Origin: JADJEK01 sp052034255
GTDB lineage: Bacteria; Planctomycetota; B15-G4; JADJEK01
Reading direction: 5' to 3'
Assembly (NCBI GenBank): GCA_052034255.1
Contig: JBPOIU010000017.1
Location: 5,126 to 69,125 of the forward strand
DNA length: 64,000 nt
Under the pieces are notes generated by a model. The model was not told the DNA's origin. It did no database searches and worked only from the letters and a program-made list of their open reading frames with translations. Within the stretch, counting starts at the first letter, position 1. Each line of letters begins with the position of its first letter. Positions 46,650-55,900 of the stretch are shown in pieces. The translations under genes and the position numbers were made by a program.

Positions 46650-47726
46650 TCAGATGAAGCGCCACCAAGTGGCGCGGTGAAGATCTTGAGTCGACGTCAT
46701 TGTCTGGGCGGGGGTAGCATCGAAACCGCGTAGGAGAGCGCTTCGGATTGGCGCACCAAGAACCGAGCTACTATCGAATGCTCTATAGCTTATGGTATCG
46801 CCACGCCGTTGGAATCTCACAACAGGGTCCGCCAAACTATCTATTTCTGGTAGCTCGAGCTTTATTGTGTTAAGCCCGTTGCGGGCACGTGCCGGACGTA
46901 ATTCCCGCGCTGCTCCGCTCGTCTCACTTTCGATCTTGGTAATGCTACCGAAGAACGGGCTGCGAGCGAGTCTTATTGGGATCTGCACTTGAGTCCTACG
47001 CGCGGATTCCGACGCGCGCCGCACTCGCATCAACAGAACCGCACCCGGACCATCCGTCACAGCGGAATCGGCTTCCTCTATAGACGGAACGGATACTCGC
47101 TCGGAGCGGAACAATCGTTCGTTAGTCCCGGATTCGACGCGCCTACGAGCCTCCGACGTCTTGCGACGCACTCTAAGCTCCGATTCGCGCAGGACGTACC
47201 CAGCGGCAGTGAGTGCATCTAGAAAACTGTCATTTAGTACGTGGGCAAAGCCGGTTCTTGGGTCGCGCCATTCCGCGAGAGCGCTTCGCGCATCAAGTAC
47301 CACTTTGTCGTCCGGGTGTGTGTCAATCTGTAGGCCGGCCTCGGTATTCACAAATAGCCCAGCTTCAGTCAGATTGTTCGACCCAACAATTAGCCGCGCA
47401 GCAGACAGATTCTGTAGCAGATATACCTTTGGATGAAACGTTGGATTAGCCTCATTATGGTGCACAGTGGTTTCGATCGCACCGTCCCTCTCCAAACCCA
47501 ACAGCGCCTCAAGCCCCTCGCGGGACGTGTTTTCAATATCGATCCCGACTGTGACCTGAACCCGTCCGCCACGCTGTAGAAACCGTCTCAGCGGAGTCGC
47601 AACGTGTCGAGTGCCGGACTGCCGAACCCACGCGACCGCAAATTCGAGATCCTTCCACCCTCCGCTATCAATATCAGAAACTAATGACCGGCCAAATCGA
47701 TGAGCGATCGGCTGATTATAAAACAT
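46650..47726 (-). CDS. PLD-family restriction endonuclease
   Basis: A 358-residue protein. ATG 47726 has GGAGGAAGGA just upstream. The PLD/HKD half-site is FHPKVYLL followed by LIVGSNNLTEAG (His98, Lys100, Asn117), as in the metal-independent BfiI/NgoFVII nucleases; one motif per chain implies an active dimer. The C-terminal part (RTQVQIPIRLARSPFFGSI) resembles the B3-like DNA-recognition domain of such enzymes. It follows two DNA methyltransferases on the same strand, so it is probably the nuclease of a type II system. A 7-bp hairpin (46659-46675) overlaps the last codons and may be its terminator. Composition is AT-richer than the host. Confidence 0.8.
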   Translation of the reverse strand: MFYNQPIAHRFGRSLVSDIDSGGWKDLEFAVAWVRQSGTRHVATPLRRFLQRGGRVQVTVGIDIENTSREGLEALLGLERDGAIETTVHHNEANPTFHPKVYLLQNLSAARLIVGSNNLTEAGLFVNTEAGLQIDTHPDDKVVLDARSALAEWRDPRTGFAHVLNDSFLDALTAAGYVLRESELRVRRKTSEARRRVESGTNERLFRSERVSVPSIEEADSAVTDGPGAVLLMRVRRASESARRTQVQIPIRLARSPFFGSITKIESETSGAARELRPARARNGLNTIKLELPEIDSLADPVVRFQRRGDTISYRAFDSSSVLGAPIRSALLRGFDATPAQTMTSTQDLHRATWWRFI

Positions 47727-47777
47727 GATCGTCCTTCCTCCCAAATGCGCCACCGACTGCGTGACGTACAAGTTACG

Positions 47778-48644
47778 TCAGTGAGCGCGCCCCATCAGGA
47801 AGTCGTAAGGAACCACAGTCTTTGCGGACGTTGGCTTTCGCGGTGGCTTCGCCACAATAATGATGTACTCATGTACGTTCTTGAAGAGGAGATTTGGCGG
47901 ATACGGATAACTACCAAAGATCGGTCGCTGAGCTCCGGAGGAACCCCACTTACCTCCCGTCCCGTCTTTTGACCAGATTATTTCATTGATGAGCACGAAT
48001 CCTATTTCGCGTAACATTACAATGAAGTCCGCGGCAAGCGGAAAGGTCAGAAGCCCGTGCTCGGTGTGTTGATTCACATTCGCAGTAACCAAGCAGAGTT
48101 TTCGCCCCGACTGAAGAACGCGGAAGCACTCGCGAAAAACCGGCTCGATGTCTGTAAGAAAAGTTGCATATGAGCGCCTATTGCCGAGGTTCTCCCGTCG
48201 TGCGCCATAATTGGCCTTGTTCCAATATGGCGGGCTCGTCACTACGAGCGCAATCTCTTCATTACCAATGTACGAAAGATCCCGACTATCGCCTCGCTCC
48301 ACGTGAAGTAGCTCTTTCGCCCCGAGAACTTCGTTCTTTAGCCCGCGGCATTGTTTATGAATAAGCTCGGCGAATTCCGCGTTCTGTTCGACGCAGTCAA
48401 TACGCCGACCCAGCGGAATCGCCGCCTGCGCTGTAGTGCCAGTTCCCGCGAAAGGGTCGAGCACCCGCTCACCGTGCCAGCTAAACAGCTTGATAAGGCG
48501 CTTCGGGATTTCCACGGGAAACACCGCGGGGTGACTGGGATGCGACGTATTTGCGATCTGCCACACCGTTTTCGTGTAGTCGCGCCACTCCTCCTTGGTA
48601 AGTTTGCTCTTCTCTCTGTCTGATTGCGAGATGTTGTTCGACAT
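47778..48644 (-). CDS. DNA methyltransferase (N4-cytosine or N6-adenine)
   Basis: A 288-residue SAM-dependent methyltransferase. Motif I is DPFAGTGTT (63-71) and the catalytic motif IV is TSPPYW (136-141); S/T-PP-Y usually marks N4-cytosine enzymes, but N6-adenine is possible. Motif I precedes motif IV, with little room for a separate target-recognition domain except the C-terminal ~100 residues. It starts 2 nt after the larger methyltransferase, with AAAGGA about 10 nt upstream, and is followed by the PLD nuclease. It presumably protects one strand of the recognition site. Confidence 0.9.
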   Translation of the reverse strand: MSNNISQSDREKSKLTKEEWRDYTKTVWQIANTSHPSHPAVFPVEIPKRLIKLFSWHGERVLDPFAGTGTTAQAAIPLGRRIDCVEQNAEFAELIHKQCRGLKNEVLGAKELLHVERGDSRDLSYIGNEEIALVVTSPPYWNKANYGARRENLGNRRSYATFLTDIEPVFRECFRVLQSGRKLCLVTANVNQHTEHGLLTFPLAADFIVMLREIGFVLINEIIWSKDGTGGKWGSSGAQRPIFGSYPYPPNLLFKNVHEYIIIVAKPPRKPTSAKTVVPYDFLMGRAH

Positions 48645-48646
48645 CT

Positions 48647-50836
48647 TCAGGATTTCCTTTGGGTGGCGAGCGCTGAATACGCCTTGCGCCGACGATCATC
48701 GGATTCATCCACAATCGTCATTGACCGCACGAACTCACGCAGCTCTGTGCCGAATTGGCTTGGTAGTCCAGTTGCTTCAATTACTAGGGCATCTGCGCCG
48801 TCGCGTATGTCATCGAGCGCAAAGGGGCGATACGCCAGAGTTCGGCGGCCAGCATTTCTGCTCACTACCTGATGAGATTGGAGTCCGTGCCACATTGCAT
48901 TTCCGACGCTCATGAGTCGCGTACGAACGGAACCAAGCGCGTTGAAATTAAATGGTAGGTTAGAAAGAAAGTCTCTTGTAACGTGAAAGCCGTCTTCTTC
49001 CGCATGCCAGAGCCAATACGTCAGACGGCTGCTAAGTACGGCGAGCGCACATAGTGCGTCGCCTTCCGTCTCGAACGCAAGTCTGTGAAGTTTGTTTTGA
49101 CTCCACTCGTCGTCTGAGTCGGGCACAGACGAGTGCGCGAGAAACACGTTGATAAAGTTATAGGCTGTTGATGCAACAAAAACGCAATGGCCCGACTGCG
49201 GCTGCATTGCGGTCTTTGGGAGGCAAGAGTCCGCCCCATTCCAACTAGCGCCGAACGACCCGCGCAGTTGCATCAGGCGCTGATATGCGTCCGCCGCGGT
49301 GCGACTCGCTAGTTTTGGAACTCCAGACAGAATATCTGCGTAGCCGAGCGAAACGAACCTAATCGCATTGAACAAGCCCGCCCTATTGCGGCTCGTCCAT
49401 TTGCGCAGTGGTCCCGTATAGATTCGGGCTCGATGCCCGCGGGCCGGGTCACGCGATGACTCGCGCCGAAGCACGATTGCATTGCGCGTCTTTACGTCTT
49501 CGCCGAATAGCGCGTGGGGCTCCCGATCGAAGAACGCAAGTTTCCACGTTCCTCCGCTCTTGGACATGGCTCTGCGACAGTCGCGGATCTGAGCGCGGCT
49601 TTGGCATGCTACCGACAACGGCAGTACAAGTCCGGCCGCGGACGCGCCGGGTCGGGCAAGTCGCCACATCAACTCGACGAAGAGCGGATACAAATAGATG
49701 ACTTGCCCTGCTGTCAGCGTCGACGTCGAGGCGTAGCGCAGTGATTTCGCGTGACGGAAGGCCGACGGGCATGCGCGAGAATACGGCGGATTTCCGAGAA
49801 CGATGTCCGCTCCACCCGCCAATGCAGGATGGATGCTTTCTAGCAGGTGCGTACCATCGGCGACCGCGCTCACTGTCGGCGACTTGTCGCATCGATTGTC
49901 GACCTTGCCAAACGAGAACTCTTCTTGGCTTCGCTCATTCGAGGCCGCGGCAGTTACGGACACTCGCGTTGCGTCCGCGACCACTAGATTTCTACGGAGA
50001 CTGGTCCACATTTCGAAGGCTGTAAGTCCGCTTTTGTTCCTGTCGATGATGAGTGCGTCCGCCAGCAATACGAACGCCGCTCCGTCGACCGCGAGCGCGT
50101 TGATGTCGATTCCAAATAGCGACTCTTTGGCAAATTCATATATGCTTACAACGCGCTCCCGTTGCCTCACTACATTTATTATAGCGCGGAGAAAGACGCC
50201 GGTTCCGCAGGCGGGGTCGAGGTAACGCGCTCGTGTTGACGGCTGTTCAATACTGGATACCAACTCTCGAACTATATATTCAGCAACATCCGCAGGCGTG
50301 TAATAGGACCCCTGCTCGCGCTTGTTGCGCCGTGCTGTGAGTGTCTCTGGGTCCCGCATTACGCTAGAGCGACTTCCGGGCCCGTGATGATCGATTACGT
50401 ATGGAAGCAGGTCGTATAGGTTTGAGTCGTACTCGATTCGCTCCAATTCAACGATTGCGGGATCGATGTTAGCTCTTTCCTTGCTATCGATTCCCTTGAG
50501 AGCGGAGCTCGAGGGGTGTCCAATGAACCAAGAGTTCGCGTCGCTCAGGGACGAAGCCCGATCGAGTGCTCCGGTGAGGCGTCCAATCATGCGGATACAG
50601 ACCGCATTCCAGGCTGCTTTGCGAAGACGGGCCGCGGAATCGAGAGCGCGTGCTCTGTCATCCACTACCGAACCGCCGAGCGTAAAGTGGAACAAAAGAC
50701 CCGGGTTGTCGGCGAACCGCTTGACGAGGATCTCAACCGCCGATCGAACGTGACGAGCCCGCGTCTCCGTCACAGCCACCAAGGTTCGCCGTGGTGCTGG
50801 GATGGACAGTCGGTCAGTCTGCACGCAGGGCGTCAT
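48647..50836 (-). CDS. N6-adenine DNA methyltransferase
   Basis: A 729-residue N-6 DNA methylase. A YYTPADVAEYIVREL segment leads into motif I LDPACGTGVFLRA (206-218), with motif IV GNPPYS (348-353). The C-terminal ~300 residues are a likely target-recognition domain (RLTYWLWHAEEDGFHVTRDF). It resembles type IIG/type I-like modification subunits, but no nuclease domain is seen at the N-terminus. ATG 50836 is used; GTG 50848 is an alternative and neither has a good Shine-Dalgarno sequence. First gene of the restriction-modification operon. Two methyltransferases are usual for nucleases with asymmetric sites. Confidence 0.87.
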   Translation of the reverse strand: MTPCVQTDRLSIPAPRRTLVAVTETRARHVRSAVEILVKRFADNPGLLFHFTLGGSVVDDRARALDSAARLRKAAWNAVCIRMIGRLTGALDRASSLSDANSWFIGHPSSSALKGIDSKERANIDPAIVELERIEYDSNLYDLLPYVIDHHGPGSRSSVMRDPETLTARRNKREQGSYYTPADVAEYIVRELVSSIEQPSTRARYLDPACGTGVFLRAIINVVRQRERVVSIYEFAKESLFGIDINALAVDGAAFVLLADALIIDRNKSGLTAFEMWTSLRRNLVVADATRVSVTAAASNERSQEEFSFGKVDNRCDKSPTVSAVADGTHLLESIHPALAGGADIVLGNPPYSRACPSAFRHAKSLRYASTSTLTAGQVIYLYPLFVELMWRLARPGASAAGLVLPLSVACQSRAQIRDCRRAMSKSGGTWKLAFFDREPHALFGEDVKTRNAIVLRRESSRDPARGHRARIYTGPLRKWTSRNRAGLFNAIRFVSLGYADILSGVPKLASRTAADAYQRLMQLRGSFGASWNGADSCLPKTAMQPQSGHCVFVASTAYNFINVFLAHSSVPDSDDEWSQNKLHRLAFETEGDALCALAVLSSRLTYWLWHAEEDGFHVTRDFLSNLPFNFNALGSVRTRLMSVGNAMWHGLQSHQVVSRNAGRRTLAYRPFALDDIRDGADALVIEATGLPSQFGTELREFVRSMTIVDESDDRRRKAYSALATQRKS

Positions 50837-51226
50837 GCGTGGTGGCACTACCGGATTCGCGTGGTGTTTGATCGATGACTTGGACGAGCGCGTACGCGCT
50901 TCGACATCAACCGCAAGTGCGCAGGATAGCGAGGCGGTCGAAACACGAACGGCCTTTTTCGAGTATTCGTCTCTGGCCGTCGCAAATGTCTATGGGCAAA
51001 ACTGTTGCGACGGATTCTGCGAGCATTTCGTGGCGACGCTGAATCTCGTCGGTACTGCGAGGGTGCGCGGCGCAGGTTAGTGCCACCCAGCGTAAGTCGG
51101 GACTCAGATCGATGGGACCCTGCAGCTTCGTCTCACCGCCGGAACCGACCCTCCTCCCCTCTGTTCTCCCAGCATCCTCGCAGCGCCGCGCGCTCACGGT
51201 CGGAACGAGGCCCGAGAGCCGGACTG
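50837..51226. other. 390-nt region without a convincing gene
   Basis: Frames open on both strands here lack good starts and recognisable domains. The region probably holds the promoter of the leftward restriction-modification operon. No hairpin stronger than background stood out. Confidence 0.4.
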
Positions 51227-51589
51227 CTACGTGTAGCGCAGCGTCGTTCGAGCGCAGCCCGCAACCAACCACGCGACGACACCAAGCACAGCGAGGTTCA
51301 CCAGCACTAGAGAGCGTGGACGGCAAATGCCAGCGACAACGCATGCGAGAGTAGCCCCGGCCCATATCAAGCACGGGTAGTCCGCTGAGAAGTTGAACCG
51401 CCACCCAGAGCCCCATGCCATTGGGCCTTCGAGCATTTTGCAGGTCAGCGACCACCGTTCGGAAGCAGACCCCGCGGACTTCGACGACATGGTCGAGAAG
51501 TCTGCGCTCTTCCACTTCAGGTAGTCGAGTCCGATGCCCACGGCGACGATCCCGAGCAGGACCAACACTAAGTACAAGCGACGACGCAT
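51227..51589 (-). CDS. small membrane protein
   Basis: A 120-residue protein; ATG 51589 has GGAGGGAG 5-12 nt upstream. One hydrophobic helix lies at the N-terminus (LYLVLVLLGIVAVGIGL) and two near the C-terminus (PCLIWAGATLACVVAGI and LVLVNLAVLGVVAWLVAG), separated by a short polar domain. No family is recognised. In the excised circle it would lie directly downstream of the restored integrase gene on the same strand. A role in exclusion, immunity or toxicity can be imagined but is not supported. Confidence 0.6.
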   Translation of the reverse strand: MRRRLYLVLVLLGIVAVGIGLDYLKWKSADFSTMSSKSAGSASERWSLTCKMLEGPMAWGSGWRFNFSADYPCLIWAGATLACVVAGICRPRSLVLVNLAVLGVVAWLVAGCARTTLRYT

Positions 51590-51701
51590 GCTCGCTCCCT
51601 CCGACTCGTTCAGGTGGACTGTCGGCGAAACTTGCGCCGACGAGGTTCCGACCCGCAGCATGCCGTGCGCTCTGAAACGATGCAAAGAACCGCACGCGCG
51701 G

Positions 51702-51925
51702 CTACGCGTCCTCGGTAAGTCCCAAGATCGCGCCCCGTCGCTTCTGCGGCATCCCGATCAGTGCCGCCAGATGCACAAGCACCCGCGCTCGCTCCGCCGC
51801 GTCGAGGCTCGCGAGCGCCGCCAGCACCGCCCCCACTTGCGGATTACTGCAGCACCCAGTGCAGCAGCCCGAATCCGATCCGCCGTAAACCTTTGTGGGA
51901 TCACCAGAACCGCCATTCCCCTCGC
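51702..51925 (-). pseudogene. stranded 3' end of the integrase gene
   Basis: In the same frame as the antisense reading of the att core (…TGLEPATSSVTG), the minus strand continues for 74 codons, starting CEGNGGSGDPTKVYGG and ending AILGLTEDA before a stop at 51702. It includes a normal-looking helical stretch (VGAVLAALASLDAAERARVL). On excision this segment would join the integrase at codon 447, giving a 521-residue protein. In the integrated state it has no start of its own. Confidence 0.75.
51846..51871. repeat. candidate integrase arm-type site, right
   Basis: A 26-bp sequence matching 41309-41334 at 24 of 26 positions (mismatches at positions 12 and 13), starting ACTGCAGCACCC. It is 54 nt from the right att core, while the left copy is 68 nt from the left core, as expected for sites on either side of a circular attP. 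Confidence 0.5.
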
Positions 51926-52031
51926 AGCCTGTCACGCTAGAGGTCGCGGGTTCAAGTCCCGTCACCCTCGCCACTTTTGAAGTCGCAACCCCGCGCACAG
52001 TGTCGCAACTGGCGCGGGGTTGTGCGTTTTC
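51926..52031. repeat. right attachment repeat (106 bp)
   Basis: Second, identical copy of 41135-41240. It holds only the 3' part of the tRNA, from the anticodon stem-loop through CCA, plus the terminator. It marks the right end of the element. Confidence 0.95.
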
Positions 52032-52093
52032 TGCCTACAGCCGCACGCCCCGGCACCCGCCACGCGCTCCCTCGACCTGACGCCCCCTCCGCG

Positions 52094-52891
52094 TCAATGC
52101 GCGTCGAGGAACCGCTTCTCCATGTACAGCGCGTGCGTCGCAATCGGCTCGTAGCCCATGCGCGCATAGATCGGCTTGCCCGCGTCCGTCGCGTGCAGGA
52201 ACGATGGAACTTCGCCGTGCACCTCTGCTGCGGCTTCGAGCGCGCGGAGCATCGCGGCCGCCGCATAGCCGCGACGCTGCTGACCTGGATCCGTCGCGAC
52301 CCATCCGACGTAGCGATGTCCGTCCACCATGGCGACCGACGCGCAGCACGCGGGCTTGCCCGCTGCCGAACCCACCACCGGGAAGAACTCCCTCCAGAAC
52401 GACGCGTGCCCCATGACGCCCTTCGCAGCGGCGAGGTCCATGCCGTAGGCCGCCGCATTGACGTCGAGGACGGCGGAGCACGCGGAGTCGCTGCGCGCGA
52501 GTTCGAGGCGTAGACCTTCCGGCACACGCCCACTCGCGGGGACGCGTGGGGCGACCATGCCGGTCAACGTCATCGCCGGCGCAAGGCCGCAGCCATCGAG
52601 CTCGGCCGCCGCGTCGAGTCCGGGCTCGAGCGCCTCGTGCGTGACGACGAAGAACCACGGCACGGCGGGATCGGACGCGAAGGTGCTCGCGCGGCGCGCC
52701 GTTGCGGCGAGCTCTCGTGCCGTGATGCCGCGCCGCGTCGGCACCGCGACGTTGAAGAAGCCGATGGGAATCCCGCTGAAGATGAACTCGGTTCCGTCGA
52801 CGCTCGCCGCGCGGTGGCCCGGGCATGGCGCGCACAGGAGATTCCACGCGGCGATGAACTGCCGCACGCTGAGTTCCACGGAATCGGTCAT
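52094..52891 (-). CDS. GNAT N-acetyltransferase
   Basis: A 265-residue protein from ATG 52891 (GAGG 7 nt upstream). The C-terminal half is a GNAT domain: YVGWVATDPGQQRRGYAAAA carries the acetyl-CoA loop Q/RxxGxG/A, and a later HATDAGKPIYARMGYEP closes the fold. The N-terminal ~120 residues look like a second, degenerate GNAT-like or substrate domain. Substrate unknown. It is the first host gene right of the element and is cotranscribed with, or follows, the kinase gene (54 nt). Confidence 0.8.
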   Translation of the reverse strand: MTDSVELSVRQFIAAWNLLCAPCPGHRAASVDGTEFIFSGIPIGFFNVAVPTRRGITARELAATARRASTFASDPAVPWFFVVTHEALEPGLDAAAELDGCGLAPAMTLTGMVAPRVPASGRVPEGLRLELARSDSACSAVLDVNAAAYGMDLAAAKGVMGHASFWREFFPVVGSAAGKPACCASVAMVDGHRYVGWVATDPGQQRRGYAAAAMLRALEAAAEVHGEVPSFLHATDAGKPIYARMGYEPIATHALYMEKRFLDAH

Positions 52892-52945
52892 CTGGAACCT
52901 CTCGAACGTCGGGTCAGTGTCGAGGCTCGTTCGCACGGACGCTGG

Positions 52946-55900
52946 TTACTTCACTCGTGCTTCGTCGAGTTCGGCGCGCCACGCGGCTGCCTCCGTCGGT
53001 TCGCCAGTCGCCTCGTAGAAGCGCACGAGCCGTTCGAGGGCTTCGGGAATGCGGACCGCGGCTTCCGCGGGAATCGTCGCTTCGCGTTCTTTCATCCCGC
53101 GGTAGCCGTCAAGCAGCAGCGGCTTTGCCTCGTCGAACCGCTGCTGCCCAAGCAATGCTGCCCCGAGCAGCGACTTCGTATTGAACGTCGTCCAGTCTTC
53201 GGGTGCTTTCGCGTCGCGAATCGCCAGGCACTCGCGGAGCAGAGGCTCCGCGCTGGTCCACGCCTGAAGTCGCAACAGGGTCAGCGCGTAACCCGCCAAC
53301 CCCGCGGCAAAGTCCGGACCGTCTTGCGGCAACGTCTCGCGGAGCTCGGCAACGACCAGCTCGATCAGTGCCGCGACCTTCGCGGAGTCGACCGGCCTGG
53401 ATGCCTCGACGGACATCGCGTACGCCTTGAGAAGGTATTGCGCGCAAGGGCCCCGGTCTGACAATTGCCGGCTCGTCTCGTACGCGTCTTCGAGCAATGG
53501 CAGCGCCTCGTCGAGCCGTCCGGCCGCCAGGTAGTTGATTCCGAGGTTCCCGACGGCAAGGATCGTCGATGGATCCTGACGGCCGCCAGCAGCGTCGCGG
53601 AGCGCCAAACCCTCTTCGAAGAGAGGAATGGAGCGATCGAGCCGCCCCCGGGACCAGAAGAAGACGCCGACTTCGTTCAGCGTATCGGCGACGAGCATGT
53701 CGTCGCGGGGCGCGATGCGCCGCGATATCGCGAGCGCTCGCTCGAAATGCGGCTGTGCTGCGTCCGGCTGTCCCGAATCGACAAGCGTGTTCGCGAGTAG
53801 GAGAGCCGACTCGACGGCAGCTCGGAAGTTGCCGGGCTCGAGGCGCTCGAGGATCTCCGTGAGCTTCGCGAATGCGGCTTCCGCTTCTTCGGTGCGACCC
53901 AATCGAATACGCACCGACGCCAGGGCCGACAGGGCCCTGGTCGTATCGAAGTGACCTCGAGGAAAGAATCGCGCCAACGATTCAACTGCTTCGACGAGCA
54001 GGGGCTCGGCCTCGGCGTCTCGCCCGAGTTGGATGAGTAGTTCCGCCACGATGACCAGCGACTCACCCAGGATCGGATGATCGCCGCCGTAGAGGCGCCG
54101 GCGCATTTCCAGTGCTTCCACGGCGAGCGGCAGCGCGTCGGCAGGGCGCCCGAGCCCCCGCCGTGCTTGCGCGACGTACATCAGCGCGAATGCCGTCCCC
54201 TGGTGATCGGCTGCGAACAGCCGCCGGTACATCTCGAGAGTCTGAACAGCGAGTGGCTCGGCCTCCGCGTAGCGACCCAAGGTGCATCGAATCGTCGCGA
54301 CGTTGCCGAGTGCGACCGCGACATAGGGATAGTCGCCGGGGTGCAAGCGGCGGTACATCCCCAGTGCTTCGACGAAGAGTGGCTCGGCGTCCGCCGGGCG
54401 GCCCGCGTTTGCGTACATGCCCGCGAGGTTGTTCAGGCTCTCCGCCACGTCCTGGTGGTCACCCGTCACGAGGCGTCGGCGCATCTCGAGCGCTTCGACG
54501 AACAATGGCTCCGATTCCGCAAGGCGGCCGAGCGCCACCCTTGCCTGAGCGAGATTGTCGAGGCTCGCCGCCACCTCTTGATGGTCGCCGCCTCTGAGGC
54601 GTCGTTCCATCTCGAGGCGCTGCGCGTACAGAGCTTCGGCGTCAGCGAAGCGACCGATCGCATACAGAGCATCGCCGAGAGTGTTCAGGCTCGCCGCCAC
54701 CTCGACGTGGTCACCGTCGTAGAGGCGCTTCCGCGTCGCGAACGCGTGCGCGGCCAACGGTTCGGCCCGCGCCACTTGCCCGTTGTTCATCAGGATCAAC
54801 GCGATCGTGTCCTGTAGTCCAGCCTCGGTCTCGGGGTCGTCCCGGAAGCGGCCCGATTCGAGGTCCGCGATCGCCGCGTCCATCGCCGCCAGGATTGTCA
54901 TGTCCTGCCGGCCGTCCGCGTTCGTCGCGTCGCTCGCCTTGAGCGCCGTGGTCACGAACTCGCTGATCGTCTCGGCGCGCGTGCGGGCCTTCTTCTCCTG
55001 CGCTGCAGCGGTCTCCGCGCGCTCGCGCTCGGCGACCGCGCGCATCATGCCCGTCGACGTGCCGACCACGCCGAGCACCAGCGCCGCGGCCACGATGCCG
55101 CCCGCGACCACCTGGCCGCGGTTGCGCCGCACGAACTTCCGCATTCGATACGCGGCGCTCGGCGGCCCGGCCGTGACCGGCTCGTCGTTCAAGTGCCGCC
55201 TGATGTCGGCGGCCAGACCGTTCGCCGTTTCGTAGCGGCGCGTGCGGTCCTTCTCCAAACACTTCATGACGATCCAGTCGAGATCGCCGCGCAGCGCCGC
55301 TCCGAGCTTCTTCACGTCGACGTGCCGCTGCTGCGCCGTGCGCGCCGCGGTCTCGCCGAGTGCGGAGATGCGCGTGCTCGGCTTGTGCGGTTCGACCTCG
55401 CGGATCGTGCGCATCATCTCGGCGAAACTGCCCTCGAGCAGCGCCTGCATGTCGAACGGTGTCGTGCCCGTCAGCAGCTCGTAGAGCAGCACGCCGAGCG
55501 AGTAGATGTCGCTGCGCGTGTCGATGTCGAGGCCCGACATCTCGGCCTGCTCCGGCGACATGTACGCCGGCGTGCCGATCATCTGCCGGTGCTCCGTGAA
55601 CAGCGTCTTGCTGGTCAGTTCGCTGTTGGTCGCCTTGGCGATGCCGAAGTCGATCACCTTCGGCACCGGCACGCCGTCGTGCAGAGTCACCAGCACGTTC
55701 GAGGGCTTGATGTCGCGGTGGATGATCCCTTTCTGATGCGCGTGCTGGATCGCGTGGCAGACGCTCGCGAACAACTCGAGCCGTCCGCTCGTGTCGACGC
55801 GCTCCTGGTCGCAGTACGCGAGGATCGGAATGCCCTTGATGTACTCCATCACGAAGTACGGGCGGCCCGTCTCGGTCGCGCCGGCGTCGAGCACCTTCGC

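Larger units (their letters stand above)
41135..52031. mobile_element. tRNA-Asp integrative element carrying a restriction-modification operon
   Basis: A 10.8-kb element between identical 106-bp direct repeats, the left one completing tRNA-Asp. Genes, nearly all on the minus strand: integrase, XRE regulator, primase-helicase, excisionase-like HTH protein, winged-helix protein, PLD nuclease, two DNA methyltransferases and a small membrane protein. There are no capsid, terminase, conjugation or transposase genes, so it looks like a satellite- or plasmid-like integrative element that replicates after excision and relies on others for transfer. The restriction-modification section has clearly lower GC than the host and element backbone, indicating a separate origin. 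The right end carries the stranded 3' end of the integrase frame. Confidence 0.9.

Noticed and set aside
46650..50836. DISARM or another multi-gene defence system
   Set aside because: A PLD protein and methyltransferases are present, but there is no helicase or DrmA/DrmB-like gene. A type II restriction-modification operon explains the set.
50907..51695. 262-codon minus-strand frame overlapping the small membrane protein
   Set aside because: It is Arg/Cys-rich with no clear start or domain. The overlapping 120-residue frame has a strong ribosome-binding site and membrane helices.
51926..51973. Sequence that looks like a second tRNA-Asp
   Set aside because: It contains only the part from the anticodon stem-loop to CCA. 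The 5' acceptor and D arm are missing, so it is the attachment-site copy, not a gene.
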